A DNA stretch of 64,000 nt. Origin: Lucinisca nassula (taxonomy: Eukaryota; Mollusca; Bivalvia; Lucinida; Lucinidae). This document shows positions 47,401-52,071 of this stretch, piece after piece. The DNA is taken from positions 99,884,072 through 99,948,071 of the forward strand of contig OY757014.1 in assembly GCA_963580285.1 (NCBI GenBank), written 5' to 3'. Under the pieces are notes generated by a model that was not told the origin of the DNA, did no database searches, and saw nothing but the letters and a program-made list of their open reading frames with translations. A program made the translations under genes and the position numbers. The first letter of the stretch is position 1, and each line of letters opens with the position of its first letter.

Positions 47401-49047
47401 GGGGCCGATAATTAATTTGTGGTTAGCATTAAATGGAGCCATCATTCTGTGATATTATTTTGCATGTTTATTTTGCTGCATATTATTTTTCCCCTGTTAG
47501 GTAAGATGCTGCTTTGAGAAAATGAAATCTTCTTAAGGGGACACTAAGTTTACTGTATTTATCCTAAATATTGGGACACCCCGACTCCTTAACCGTACTT
47601 TTTATAAAATTTGAAAAAGTACAAGTTACTTCCCGATATTGTGTCTGAAAATAGGCGGATGAGTGGCAAAAAGTGTATGCCGCATTCTGCAGCATCTCAT
47701 CTGGGTTTACACTTGTTTGTTCAGGCCTTTCTGTATGAATACATACAATAAAAATGGTACTTTTGTATTTGTTGAGATGCCCATTGAAATTTTATTGCAA
47801 TAAAACATTTCTCTGGATCTGTAAACAAAGGTTAAGAAATAGTATTATGAAAAAGTTGGCAATGTCAAGTGAAAAGGGGGTCTTTGAGTGTTTGCACACA
47901 ATTAAGACTTCTGATTAGCCTGTTGTGTATTCCTTGCTTCCAAAGGATAACCCATTCATAGAACATTTTTAATGTCACTATAGCTGGTGATATTAAGGGA
48001 ATGTGTGGCAGCTGTAGAAAGGCTCCCTGTCATTCACCATAGTGTAGTTAATGTTTTCTTTTTGTTTGGAATCATTGATTCCATTGCGGAATTTTGAAAG
48101 TATTTGACGGTCACCGATGAGGCCTATTTGGCCAAAACTAGCAAGTCTGGCCCAGAAAACAGGCACTGTACATACTTTTCAGTTCTGTGGTGTATTCCTT
48201 GCTACCAGAGGATAACCCTTTCATTGAACATTTTTAATTTCACTACAGCTGGTGTTAAGGGAATGTGTGGTGGCTGTAAAACGTCTCCCTGTCCTTCATT
48301 ATAGTGTGGTTTACATTCTTGTCCTTTGGAATAATTTATTCCTATGTGGAATTTTGAAAGTATTTGAGGGTCCCTGATGAGACCTACTTGGCCAAAGCTA
48401 GCTAGTCTGGCCCAGCAAAACATACTCTCTATACTTTGCAGTTCTGTGGTTTATTCATTGCTTCCAAAGGATAATTTGATGGAACTTATCTAAGGGTAAA
48501 AAAAAATAAAAATTCCATATTTCATTATTTTTTCCAAATTACTACTCCATATCTTGAATTATGAGTAGATGAGGAAATTTTATCACTACAACACGCCTAT
48601 ATAATTTTGGCCCCCTTAAACCCCACTTTTATATTAGTAAAACTGGAGTTTAAAAGGGTTTACATTTTTTTCTTATTTCTGCTCAAAAACTTTGATTATG
48701 GGAACTCGTTAGAACCACCTTGCCAAGGCGGTTCTAATGAGTACCCATAATCTATGTTTTTAGCAGAAATATGAAAAAAATTCAGGATTTTTCTCTGAAA
48801 GTATCATTTTTAGTGGTAAAATTTTTGTCAATATATTTGAATAGGCATGTTTTCGTTATGTTATTTGAAATTTTTCTGCAGGAAATTTGTGTTCGATGCT
48901 GTCCCGATGATTGGCACAGGTGCCTCGGTGAAGTTGATGAAGACACTGATATCTAATGATGATGTGACAGGAGCTGAGGCAGAGATGTGGCTCGCTTCAC
49001 TGGCCTTCATACATCATCCTACCAGTGACATGATCAAGGAAATCAGG
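16867..49047 (+). CDS. Large lipid transfer protein (apolipoprotein B/apolipophorin-like), N-terminal ~431 aa, 8 exons, 3'-partial
   Basis: Exons: 16867-16921, 34717-34776, 38587-38747, 43257-43496, 44205-44357, 45529-45727, 46577-46835, 48882-49047. All splice sites are GT-AG and the phases fit throughout, giving 1293 coding bases without a stop. Order: signal peptide, Cys linker, N-sheet of the lipovitellin/vitellogenin-N fold, start of the helical domain. Family hallmarks seen: FTYATGTTYEFKYNVETKT, a Cys before FVLK, NIKKGILSSFQ, KDVSGTCDTSY, LCHEIQTFRPFS and MIGTGASVKLM. Apolipoprotein B, apolipophorin and vitellogenin carry lipid as secreted particles; the Cys spacing and the FRPFS/ETTQRLNF segment favour the apoB/apolipophorin branch. 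Intron 1 is 17.8 kb and intron 8 exceeds 14.9 kb. The remaining lipid-binding domains lie beyond the window. Vitellogenin or microsomal transfer protein are less likely alternatives. Confidence 0.88.
16922..17297. other. Start of intron 1, AT-rich
   Basis: Has a short duplication of AATATTTTGCG...ATATTCTG (about 17030-17100); otherwise nothing recognised. Confidence 0.4.
17298..17582. mobile_element. Hairpin MITE family H, full-length copy
   Basis: Left end CATCACGAAATCACGCCTAT mirrors the right end TATAGGCGTGTTTTCGTAATG; the centre has TGGGTACTCGATAGAACCGC and its inverse. No ORF. Confidence 0.8.
17766..17872. repeat. Hairpin of 45-bp arms
   Basis: TGTATTATTGAAAGTATTAA...GGGATAAAAT is inverse to ATTTTATCCC...TTTAATAAATTCGGTAATACA, with about 17 bases between the arms. 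Confidence 0.75.
17896..17967. mobile_element. Half copy of the MITE at 7564-7804
   Basis: Holds GAGCAGGATAAAGTTCATGC and the end GTTTTATAACCTCGGGCC. Confidence 0.65.
18387..18694 (+). mobile_element. tRNA-derived SINE, family B, full length
   Basis: Starts TGCCGGCCTCGGTAGCTCGG and ends in CAAA repeats; imperfect duplication ACAAAAACATTT (18375-18386) and ACAAAGACATTT (18695-18706). The B box is mutated (GGGTTAAATACC). Confidence 0.85.
18876..19136 (+). mobile_element. SINE family F, 5'-truncated
   Basis: Exact 14-bp target-site duplication AGTTATCCCAAGTC (18862-18875 and 19137-19150). Lacks the G/C-rich head, as expected of incomplete reverse transcription. Confidence 0.92.
19413..19654. 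mobile_element. TTAA-flanked MITE (GGGGAATGGGAACACC type), copy 1
   Basis: TTAA at both ends; right end AGGTGTTCCCATTCCCCTTAA is inverse to the left. Central hairpin AAAGGAAAGAATTTGCTGC with its inverse. Other copies at 46876-47106, 51097-51339, 58063-58305 and 61269-61510. Confidence 0.82.
19655..20307. other. Intron 1 stretch with an unassigned 119-codon frame
   Basis: A frame open from about 19698 to 20054 starts only with TTG and shows no domain I recognise; probably chance or the remnant of a mobile element. Confidence 0.3.
20308..20718. mobile_element. Hairpin MITE family H with nested insertion
   Basis: Left end GTATACAAATACATTGTAAA and right end CAGGCGTGTTTTCGTGATG belong to family H. 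A poly(A) run and a second hairpin (20371-20476, GGCTATTG...CAATAGCC) are nested inside. Core TTAGAACCGCCTCATCGAGG at about 20551. Confidence 0.75.
20961..21251 (+). mobile_element. SINE family F
   Basis: 9-bp duplication TTTTGCGTT at 20952-20960 and 21252-21260. About 20 bases of the usual CTTAGAGGATCTAAGCC segment are deleted. Confidence 0.85.
21268..21376. repeat. Inverted/direct CTGTTTGAA repeats
   Basis: GGCTGTTTGAAGCC, GCTCAAACAGC and GCTGTTTGAACATGG form alternative stems. Confidence 0.5.
21658..21757. repeat. 100-bp hairpin (GGATCC-containing arms)
   Basis: TGCATTAACATTTGCCGGAT...TTTGAACAT is inverse to ATGTTCAAA...ATCCGGCAAATGTTAATGCA; the centre is GGCCTAGCGGCC. Confidence 0.85.
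21780..22817. other. Intron 1 stretch, one decayed family H fragment
   Basis: GAGGCGGTTCTAAATTC near 21785 is a family H remnant; the rest is unassigned. Confidence 0.4.
22818..22911. repeat. Inverted repeat with AATCTTACA...TGTAAGAT ends
   Basis: Related to the hairpin just upstream of exon 2 (34613-34690): AATCTTACATTCGTAGTCAT and ATGACCATGCGTGTAAGATC. Confidence 0.6.
22929..23173. mobile_element. TTAA-flanked MITE (TTAACCCATT type), copy 1
   Basis: TTAACCCATTGTATAC at the left, TGTAATGGGTTAA at the right. Includes a T-run and the GCAAAAAGTGCAGACCC hairpin module (about 23067-23133). Confidence 0.85.
23408..23575 (-). mobile_element. tRNA-derived SINE, family A
   Basis: Exact 13-bp duplication ATAGAGTCGGGGG at 23395-23407 and 23576-23588. 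B box visible in reverse (GGGATCGATCC). Confidence 0.92.
23589..24142. other. Intron 1 stretch, unassigned
   Basis: No repeat or coding feature recognised. Confidence 0.4.
24143..24313. mobile_element. TTAA-flanked MITE (TTAACCCTTATCCTGCTG type), copy 1
   Basis: Left TTAACCCTTATTTCTG, right CAGCAGGATAAGGGTTGAA (last TTAA mutated). Holds the hairpin module with GATCAGATGGCTTC/GAAGCCATCTGATC. Confidence 0.75.
24314..25207. other. Intron 1 stretch with a G-run and an unassigned reverse frame
   Basis: G-rich run at 24481-24501. A 150-codon reverse frame (24661-25113) shows no recognised domain; low-complexity Phe-rich end suggests chance. Confidence 0.35.
25412..25724 (+). mobile_element. SINE family F, full length
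   Basis: Duplication ACAGTGTTTTTT at 25400-25411 and 25725-25736. The inverted copy near 42550 shows the same locus without the SINE. Confidence 0.9.
25808..26110. mobile_element. Rearranged family H sequences within the inverted duplication
   Basis: GAACCGCCTCATCGAGGC, a tract AGTGGGGTTAAAGGGGGGTC, AGGCGTGTTTTCATGATG and a second GGCGGTTCTAACGAGAACCC; the order is scrambled compared with intact copies. Confidence 0.55.
26118..26370. mobile_element. MITE with CCAGTTGTTCAAA ends
   Basis: Left GAGCCAGTTGTTCAAAACTA, right GAGGCTTTGAACAACTGGGC; inner stem GAGCAGCTTTTGCAAATGC. Absent from the inverted copy near 42300. A decayed relative is at about 57800-57950. Confidence 0.8.
26466..26767 (+). 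mobile_element. SINE family F
   Basis: Reads GGCCCCGCCCATAGGGCC to a CAAC-type tail; TCTGTAA on both sides may be a short target duplication. Absent from the inverted copy near 42200. Confidence 0.82.
27073..27751. other. Intron 1 stretch with an inverted repeat
   Basis: About 27355-27475: TTCATGAAAGTATGAACGCAG...GGGTCGC is inverse to GCGACCCGCTGTCGTTCAT...TTTCATGAAAA; otherwise unassigned. Confidence 0.5.
27752..28030. mobile_element. Hairpin MITE family H, second subtype
   Basis: CATCACGTGAACAAATCCGTG left, GGGTATGTTTTCATAATA right; stem GTACACCCCAC...GGGGTGTACGGGG and core GTTAGAACCGCC with its inverse. Confidence 0.75.
28176..28245. repeat. Hairpin, AAAAATCCGTCCCGAGGG arms
   Basis: AAAATCCGTCCCGAGGGTCA...GTCC is inverse to GGACAGTGATCCCGAGGGAC...GATTTT. 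Confidence 0.8.
28246..29888. other. Intron 1 stretch, two decayed hairpin modules
   Basis: Remnants of the GCAAACAGTG module at 29303-29373 and 29629-29690; the rest is unassigned. Confidence 0.4.
29901..30202 (-). mobile_element. SINE family F, full length
   Basis: 12-bp duplication ACGATCCTGTGT at 29889-29900 and 30203-30214. Confidence 0.92.
30377..30587 (-). mobile_element. tRNA-derived SINE, family A
   Basis: GAGTGAGT tail at the left; duplication TGGACAGTTAGA (30365-30376) and TGGACAATTAGA (30588-30599). Contains a ~29-bp internal duplication (GATACCTCGGTTTAAAGACA / GATACCTTGGTTTAAAGACA). Confidence 0.88.
30600..32699. other. Intron 1 stretch, largely unassigned
   Basis: Only simple repeats: T-runs (31611-31621, 31995-32006, 32098-32110) and an ATCT tetranucleotide repeat (32322-32348). 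No exon-like sequence recognised. Confidence 0.45.
32700..32813. repeat. 38-bp minisatellite, three copies
   Basis: ACATTGCACCAAATATGTTC unit repeated at 38-base spacing with no differences, so recent expansion. Confidence 0.92.
33030..34202 (+). mobile_element. Repeat-bodied element: TAGCTCACC start, GGGCCTCTTGT end, ~370-bp internal tandem units
   Basis: Three diverged units share TTGGTTGCTATGG, TTAGAGTTTCCATAGACTTA, ATAATGGGG, GATATTTT and TGCCATGGAAACCAAAAT. A T-run/G-run (33442-33480) interrupts unit 2. Start and end resemble those of the element at 61593-63333. Confidence 0.65.
34320..34557 (-). mobile_element. SINE family F, 5'-truncated
   Basis: Ends inside CAGTACTAGTGTGGG, losing the head; a few bases before exon 2's upstream hairpin. 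Confidence 0.8.
34558..34690. repeat. Hairpin (GAGAATCTTACACTCGTGG arms) near exon 2 acceptor
   Basis: TAGAGAATCTTACACTCGTGG (34613 on) is inverse to CCACTCGTGTAAGATCCTCTA (to 34690). A direct partial copy lies at 34563-34610. The right arm ends 26 bases before exon 2. Confidence 0.75.
34717..34776 (+). CDS. LLTP exon 2: Cys-containing N-terminal linker
   Basis: Acceptor TTTCTTTCTTCCAG, donor GTAAGC, phases 1 and 1. Encodes residues 19-39, GPAGLRFQESTPTTCSKQCT, with two Cys that may form a disulphide near the mature N-terminus. An inverted repeat ends 26 bases upstream of the acceptor. Confidence 0.7.
34868..35194. mobile_element. hAT-like MITE (TAGGGCTGGC type), copy 3
   Basis: Left TAGGGGTGGCTAATCGGAGC, right ATTAATCGTGCCAGCCTTA; the hairpin module is largely lost (34990-35070). 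Confidence 0.72.
35306..35400. mobile_element. ACCCAGCAGGCAC MITE, short
   Basis: ACCCAGCAGGCACTCAACGTT at one end, GTGCCTGCAGGGT at the other; inner AACGTTGAACTAACG pairs with CGTTAGTTCAACTTG. Relative of the promoter element at 16204-16672. Confidence 0.75.
35401..35615. repeat. Two ~131-bp direct repeats (AAGGTCACAG)
   Basis: CAGAACCC...ACCATGC...ACTCAAGGT...AAGGTCACAG...ACGAGTTTGA occurs twice. Confidence 0.7.
35747..36036 (+). mobile_element. SINE family F
   Basis: GCCCCCGGCTTGAAGAAATA to CAAATGAAACAAAC; AAGCTCC on both sides is a possible 7-bp target duplication. Confidence 0.82.
36265..36543. mobile_element. Hairpin MITE family H, complete
   Basis: CATCACTAAAACACGCCTAT and ATAGGCGTGTTTTCGTAATG ends, core TTAGAACCGCCTCGACC plus inverse, nested AAACTGGGGTTTGC stem. 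Confidence 0.85.
36652..36921. mobile_element. Hairpin MITE family H, inverted relative to its neighbour
   Basis: Starts ATTACGGAAACACGCCTATAC and ends TATATAGGCGTGTTTTCATG; central stem partly deleted. Confidence 0.78.
36922..37380. mobile_element. Two decayed family H copies in tandem
   Basis: Cores at about 36940-36985 (TTAGAACCGGTTCTTACG) and 37208-37262 (TTTAGAACCGCTTCATCGC), each followed by a CCCAC...GTGGGGTTT or AAACCGCGC segment. Confidence 0.6.
37391..37665. mobile_element. Family H copy with C-run/CA-repeat
   Basis: CATCACGAAAGCACCTATTT, a C-run and CA repeat (37421-37452), then AGTGGGGTTTACAGGGGTAC; central hairpin shortened to GGGGTTCTAACGAATTCC. Confidence 0.65.
38044..38272. 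mobile_element. TTAA-flanked MITE (TTAACCCATT type), copy 2
   Basis: TTAACCCTTTTTGTACC left and GGTACAAAATGGGTTAA right; hairpin module GCAAACAGTGTAGGCCC...GCCTGCACTGTTTGC (38165-38231) intact. Confidence 0.88.
38341..38436. repeat. ATC trinucleotide microsatellite, 32 copies
   Basis: Uninterrupted ATC units 150 bases before exon 3; gives poly-Ser or poly-Asp frames that are not genes. Confidence 0.97.
38587..38747 (+). CDS. LLTP exon 3: start of N-sheet
   Basis: Acceptor TTATTATTTGCAG, donor GTCAGT. Encodes residues 39-92, including KFTYATGTTYEFKYNVETKT and the CEFVLK strand that match the first beta strands of apoB/apolipophorin. Ends in phase 0. A 96-base ATC repeat lies 150 bases upstream in the intron. 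Confidence 0.9.
38800..39045. mobile_element. Family H copy directly after exon 3
   Basis: Begins CATCACAAAAACACGCCTAT 53 bases after the exon 3 donor; the middle is replaced by unrelated sequence and the right half is TTAGGCGGTTCTAACCAG. Confidence 0.65.
39102..39144. repeat. G homopolymer (one A) and relative of the 55531-55668 hairpin
   Basis: Forty-two G with one A at 39121. The preceding GGAGACGATTTGCATGATGT also occurs, inverted, at 55590-55620. Confidence 0.9.
39627..39882 (+). pseudogene. Non-LTR retrotransposon reverse transcriptase fragment
   Basis: Encodes KQTDLIIMDFAKAFDKVPH, GIRGSTLKWVSSWLSGR and VLSGVPQGSVLGLVLF, the motifs 2-4 region of a LINE RT (the catalytic first Asp of MDFAKAFD is present). 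A TGA lies just upstream, and the frame ends right after LGLVLFRYVY instead of continuing to the YADD box. A dead, short insertion in intron 3, on the same strand as the host gene. Confidence 0.9.
39869..39945. repeat. AACCGGAA(T/C)GGACC minisatellite
   Basis: Four or five imperfect copies directly where the RT fragment breaks off, so the break may have happened within the repeat. Confidence 0.75.
40546..40770 (+). mobile_element. SINE family B, 5'-truncated
   Basis: GGAGATTGATCATGAAATC to GGGCCGTTAAACTC and CAAA tail; no tRNA head. Followed at about 40770-40855 by a head fragment of family E. Confidence 0.8.
40862..41000 (-). mobile_element. SINE family D fragment
   Basis: TTTCTTTCTTTCTTCC tail then TTGCCTTAACCCCACAGATG and AAAGCCTACATAGTAATTAC, as in the copies at 50547 and 54957. 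Confidence 0.65.
41001..41664. other. Intron 3 stretch, unassigned
   Basis: No repeat or exon recognised. Confidence 0.4.
41665..42752 (-). repeat. Inverted duplication, left-reading copy
   Basis: Reverse complement follows 25208-27072 segment by segment but lacks its two SINEs and the CCAGTTGTTCAAA MITE; instead it carries a TTAA-flanked MITE (41746-41958). Contains family H-like cores at about 42085 and 42395. Confidence 0.85.
41746..41958. mobile_element. TTAA-flanked MITE (TTAACCCTTATCCTGCTG type), copy 2
   Basis: TTAACCCTTATCTTGCTG left, CAGCAAGATACGGGTTAA right, hairpin module at 41784-41852. Absent from the other copy of the inverted duplication. Confidence 0.88.
42753..42955. mobile_element. 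Decayed family H copies
   Basis: GTAGTTCTAACGAGTACCCAC and TTAGAACTGCCTCATTGAGA with inverse, then AACCCCCATTTC and GGGGTGTTCATTTCA. Confidence 0.6.
42962..43226. mobile_element. Family H copy ending just before exon 4
   Basis: Core CTCGTTAGAACCGCCTCATT/AATGAGGCGGTTCTAACGAG and stem TAAACCCCAGTTTT...AAGTGGGGTTTAA; ends about 30 bases before exon 4, leaving the branch point and pyrimidine tract in the remaining gap. Confidence 0.75.
43257..43496 (+). CDS. LLTP exon 4: N-sheet with the NIKKGILS motif
   Basis: Acceptor TTTCTTTTCATTTCAG, donor GTATGA, phase 0 on both sides. Encodes residues 93-172. The segment WAVNIKKGILSSFQNSMD is the most conserved signature of large lipid transfer proteins. 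A family H hairpin element ends about 30 bases upstream of this exon. Confidence 0.93.
43842..44108. mobile_element. Family H copy in intron 4, complete
   Basis: CATCACAAAAACACGCCTAT ... TATAGGCATGTTTTCGAAATG ends, core TTAGAACCACCTCAATG plus inverse. Confidence 0.82.
44205..44357 (+). CDS. LLTP exon 5: KDVSGTCDTSY segment
   Basis: Acceptor TTTTCTTTTATAG, donor GTAAGT, phase 0/0. Encodes residues 173-223. The x-DV-x-G-x-C-x-T-x-Y pattern and a second Cys (SSCTDR) match the conserved disulphide of the N-sheet. Confidence 0.92.
44384..44587. mobile_element. TTAA-flanked MITE (TTAACCCTTATCCTGCTG type), copy 3
   Basis: TTAACCCTTGATCCC left, CAGCAGGATAAGGGTTAA right, 27 bases after exon 5; hairpin module 44406-44472. 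Confidence 0.85.
44630..45485. repeat. Hairpin element and flanking direct repeats in intron 5
   Basis: GGTTACTAGAATGCCTGATTG occurs at about 44673 and 45452. Between lie inverted arms (44696-44775, TGGTTTAGTGTCTTTAATAG, and 44791-44866) and a small tandem GTCAGTAGAAGGTATTATAG repeat (45375-45412). Confidence 0.65.
45529..45727 (+). CDS. LLTP exon 6: end of N-sheet
   Basis: Acceptor TTTTTTCTCATCTTCAG, donor GTATGG; phase 0 in, 1 out. Encodes residues 224-290, with THTCDQEV, SLCHEIQTFRPFSKDQNG and ETTQRLNFV, closely matching the apoB-type Cys pair followed by an h-F-x-P-F-S strand. Confidence 0.92.
45767..45952. mobile_element. SINE C head fragment followed by SINE B head (reverse)
   Basis: CTTCGTGGCCTTACCCTATTG (C-type A box) joins a reverse B-type head: GACCCCGACAGGTATCGAAC, ACCAGTCAGACGCGCATCAG, GCCGGC. 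It begins 40 bases after exon 6. Confidence 0.7.
46108..46520. mobile_element. TACAGTCAACCC-type element, copy 1
   Basis: Ends TACAGTCAACCCGCTTAATA and (inverse) TATAGAGGACCCTCATTATA; centre has a hairpin AGAAACAAATGTTACAGAT with part of its left arm duplicated. Copy 2 at 53178-53827. Ends 57 bases before exon 7. Confidence 0.75.
46577..46835 (+). CDS. LLTP exon 7: start of helical domain
   Basis: Acceptor TTTCTCTATTCAG, donor GTATGG; phase 1 in, 2 out. Encodes residues 290-376, mostly amphipathic helices (ARETLNLLKEMCESTEEDI, DFSSLVFMMKKMNFNGLRRV), the beginning of the alpha-helical superhelix of the family. Two Cys are present. Confidence 0.9.
46876..47106. mobile_element. TTAA-type MITE (GGGGAATGGGAACACC), copy 2, diverged
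   Basis: TTGAGGGGAATGACAG and GGTGTTCCCATTCCCCCTAA; both TTAA sites have one change. Begins 40 bases after exon 7. Confidence 0.75.
47108..47405 (-). mobile_element. SINE family F
   Basis: TTGTTTGTTGGATTTGAGGT to GGGTGGGGGCC. No clear target duplication; it adjoins the previous MITE. Confidence 0.85.
47655..47725. repeat. Decayed hairpin module
   Basis: GAGTGGCAAAAAGTGTATGCC ... CATCTGGGTTTACACTTG resembles the module inside the hAT-like MITEs. Confidence 0.5.
47905..48480. repeat. ~264-bp direct repeats (two and a part)
   Basis: TGTATTCCTTGCTTCCAAAGG, ATTAAGGGAATGTGTGG, GGAATTTTGAAAGTATTTGA, AGTCTGGCCCAG recur. A further partial copy begins at about 63925. Confidence 0.8.
48582..48861. 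mobile_element. Family H copy abutting exon 8
   Basis: Ends ATCACTACAACACGCCTAT and ATAGGCATGTTTTCGTTATG; 20 bases separate it from the exon 8 acceptor, so the branch site probably lies inside the MITE. Confidence 0.85.
48882..49047 (+). CDS. LLTP exon 8: helical domain
   Basis: Acceptor TTTTTCTGCAG, donor GTAATT; phase 2 in, 0 out. Encodes residues 376-431, with FVFDAVPMIGTGASVKLMKT and VTGAEAEMWLASLAFIHHPT, the typical D-h-P-x-x-G-T pattern and the S-L-A-F-I-x-H-P-T motif of apolipophorins. A family H MITE ends 21 bases before the exon. The next exon is not in the window. Confidence 0.93.
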
Positions 49048-49103
49048 GTAATTTTTTCTAGATTTAACCCATTGTATATGAGAAGACTATAAGAATCTGA
49101 AAT

Positions 49104-49216
49104 GGGGTTCTGTTGTAGATGAGCATTTTCAACCCAAGGGATGACCATGCTGAGCGGAACCGAGGCTACGCACGGTCATCCCGAGTGTTGTTAAACGCCC
49201 ATCTACAACAGAACCC
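49104..49216. repeat. Hairpin with GGTTCTGTTGTAGATG arms
   Basis: GGGTTCTGTTGTAGATGAGC pairs with GCCCATCTACAACAGAACCC; an inner stem AAGGGATGACCATGC pairs with GCACGGTCATCCCG. Confidence 0.85.
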
Positions 49217-49555
49217 AATATTGGATTCTTTTTCTTGCATAACACCTTATTTTGTAGCAAATAGCAGAACTACAGACAGTATTTCTTTTCTTCTTTTTAA
49301 GATTTCATACAAAAGTCCTGTATGACTTTAACAATAAATGAGTCAAATAATTATCATTCTTATTGATTTTTTTTTTTTTTTGCCGGTCAGTTTAGACAGC
49401 TCGCACATGTATATTGTTTACAAAATAGTGGTTCCAGCAGTTGAATAGAATTGAAGCACACTTGTGTTAGTTGCCTGGGTTGGAACACCAGGGTCAGAAC
49501 ATAAATTTCAGCCCAGGGTAAAATCACGGATTTCCTTGTCTGCTGTGCAAGAATC

Positions 49556-49748
49556 TTCCATTGCTATATGTTGGACAAGTCCATTTGTCATATAAGAGGT
49601 GTCAGGCCAATTTTTTCATTTTTCTATTTTTGACGGAAAATTCTGTTAGCAAATAGTGCAGGCCCTGATCAGACGCCGCATTCTGCGGCGTCTGATCTGG
49701 GCCTGCACTGTTTGTCACTATAGGGGTTTCCTGCATACAATGGGTTAA
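49556..49748. mobile_element. TTAA MITE (TTAACCCATT type), copy 3, left end lost
   Basis: CCATTGCTATATGTTGGAC as in copy 1 (22955 on), hairpin module 49648-49715, right end CAATGGGTTAA. Confidence 0.82.
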
Positions 49749-49886
49749 AGATGGGGAACAGGGTGAAATAAGTGGTAATTTCCTTTTGTGTCTTGATTGA
49801 AAGATAAGGTTGTGCACCTGACCAAATGTTCAGTAGAGCTTTTGTTGTCACCCAGACATCCGCATCTGCATTGATGTCACGCTCAC

Positions 49887-50091
49887 TTAACCCTTCTCTT
49901 GCTGAATATTCAAGTTAGCCACACCCATTTCTGACTTTGAACCAATCAGATAACTTGATGTAATTTATTCCTACAAATTCATAAATTGAATGTCAGACAG
50001 TGTAGATCCTGATCAGATGGCTGGCCATCTGATCTGGATCTACACTGTTTCAAAAGATAGGGGTTGTCATGAACAGCATGATAAGAGTTAA
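49887..50091. mobile_element. TTAA MITE (TTAACCCTTATCCTGCTG type), copy 4, reversed
   Basis: TTAACCCTTCTCTTGCTGAA left, CAGCATGATAAGAGTTAA right; module at 49996-50050. Confidence 0.82.
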
Positions 50092-50546
50092 AAAGTTTTA
50101 CAAGTTTTTTGAACAGTTCATATTTCATCAACCATTGGCCAGAATCATTCAATATTTGGATTATTATCATATTATGGGGTGAAAATTAATTCCATACCTT
50201 CCATACCACCAAACCCCAGGATCAGGCTCCGGGGTGAGGCACATGGGTTAATAATTGGGTCAAACTCACTTTAAAGTTTTGCATCAAAGTTTTTCAAAAC
50301 TTCATACCTCATCAACCACTGGGCAGAACTATTTCATATTTGGAATATAATCATTCAATAGAGTAAACTGTAACCGTAACACACCAAACCCCTGGGTCAA
50401 GGTTGTAGGGGTCAAGAATTAGGTCATGAATGCATTAAAGTTTTTTCTTCAAAGTTTTTTTGAAAGTTCAACCTCTGACCAGAACCATTTCATATTTGGA
50501 ATATAATCATATAATCTAATAAACTATTATTCCATATCACCAAACA

Positions 50547-50886
50547 TCAGGGTCTTTCTTTCTTTCTTCCGGTTTTGCCTTAAACCCAGGAGGGGACACA
50601 GACGGTGTATATTACATGCACTCCAGTTTTTGCAGGATGAAAGCCTACACAGTAATCATGTGATTTCGGTAAGGTTCCTTAACCTACACAGGGGATGATT
50701 CTCCCTGCACAGGGGGCCTCCAGTTAACGTCCCGATCCGAAGGACAGTGCACTTTGTGACATTCATCCATGCAAATGGTGTCAATGGAGCGTGTTCGGAC
50801 ACCGAAATTTTCACACCGCTGCTGGGGATCGAACCCGGGACCTCTAGCATCAGAGGCAAGTGCACTAACCACTGAGCTATCGTGCT
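50547..50886 (-). mobile_element. tRNA-derived SINE, family D
   Basis: Reverse strand: A box TAGCTCAGTGGTTAGTGC, B box GGGTTCGATCCCC, long body, CTTT (AAAG) tail. Inserted in the tandem array. Confidence 0.88.
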
Positions 50887-51096
50887 CAAAGTCAAGGTCA
50901 AAGGGATAAAGAAGTAGGTCATGATCACTCTTAAGTTTTAGATCAAAGTTTTTTTTGAAAGTTCATATCCCATCAACCACTGACCAGAACCATTTCATAT
51001 TTGGAATACAATCACGTTATTTAATAAACTATTATTCCATATCACCAAACATCAGGGTCAAGGTCAACGAGATCAAGAATTAGGTCGTAATCACTC

Positions 51097-51339
51097 TTAA
51101 TGAGGAATGGGAACACCTTCAGGGGAGCCAACTCCTGCAAAAGTATTTTTGTCTCCCATGTCAATAGGGGTCAACTCTTAAAGGAAAGAATTTGCTCCTA
51201 AGGAGCAAATTCTTTCCTTTAAGAGTAGACTCCTTTTTCAGTGGGTCATGGCTTATAGAAAAGCGAACAGGAAGTCCCGAAAGTTGTCTCCCTTCGAAAA
51301 ATGACAGAAAAATGTGCCAGGTGTTTCCATTCCCCTTAA
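51097..51339. mobile_element. TTAA MITE (GGGGAATGGGAACACC), copy 3
   Basis: TTAATGAGGAATGGGAACACC to GGTGTTTCCATTCCCCTTAA; central palindrome AAAGGAAAGAATTTGCTCC and its inverse. Confidence 0.88.
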
Positions 51340-51780
51340 TTTTTGGTGTAAACAATATTTATGAACTTCTTCTGAATTACAAGTATACAATAACACGTTG
51401 TATGAAAAAAGTTCCACAGGATTTGAAAATAAGCATAAATGCTTATACTAATCATCAAAGTTTTTTTAAAGATAATATATCATCAACCACAGGCCAAAGC
51501 ACTTACTTGTGTGTAACATAATCACATGACATGATGGGCTTATTTTCTGTTCCATAACTTCCACCCCAAGGATGGGGCTTAGGAGACCTAGGGGTCAAGA
51601 GTAAGGTCACATTCCCAACAAAGTGTTTCAGAGATTAGATTAGATTAAACATATTTATTGCAAAATAAATCTAAGGGATTGGACACAAGTTATATACAAC
51701 GTAAGTGTTGCAGAAGTTCATATCTCAACAACTACTTGCCATTACCCATTCCTATTCAGAATATCATGATTTAAAAGAGA

Positions 51781-52071
51781 ACTGCTTTTCTTTGATTTGA
51801 GGTTTAACGTCCCCGTCAACCCTGTATAGGTCATTTTGGAGACATTGCTTCCAATTTTGTTGGACTTTTACCTGACATTGAGATGAAATGACATCTCAAG
51901 CCCTGTCACCCAATAAAACCAATAGGGTTTATAAGCATGGACGGTCCGACTCGCACCGCTTATCCTGGGCAGGCTTAGATCCTCTAAGCGGTTTACTCAT
52001 TTGTGGTTGGTTTCAGCTCTGCATGGAGCATCATGCATCTATTTCTTCAAGCCCCGATAGATGGGGGCTGA
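51781..52071 (-). mobile_element. SINE family F
   Basis: Exact 12-bp duplication ATTTAAAAGAGA at 51769-51780 and 52072-52083. Confidence 0.92.
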
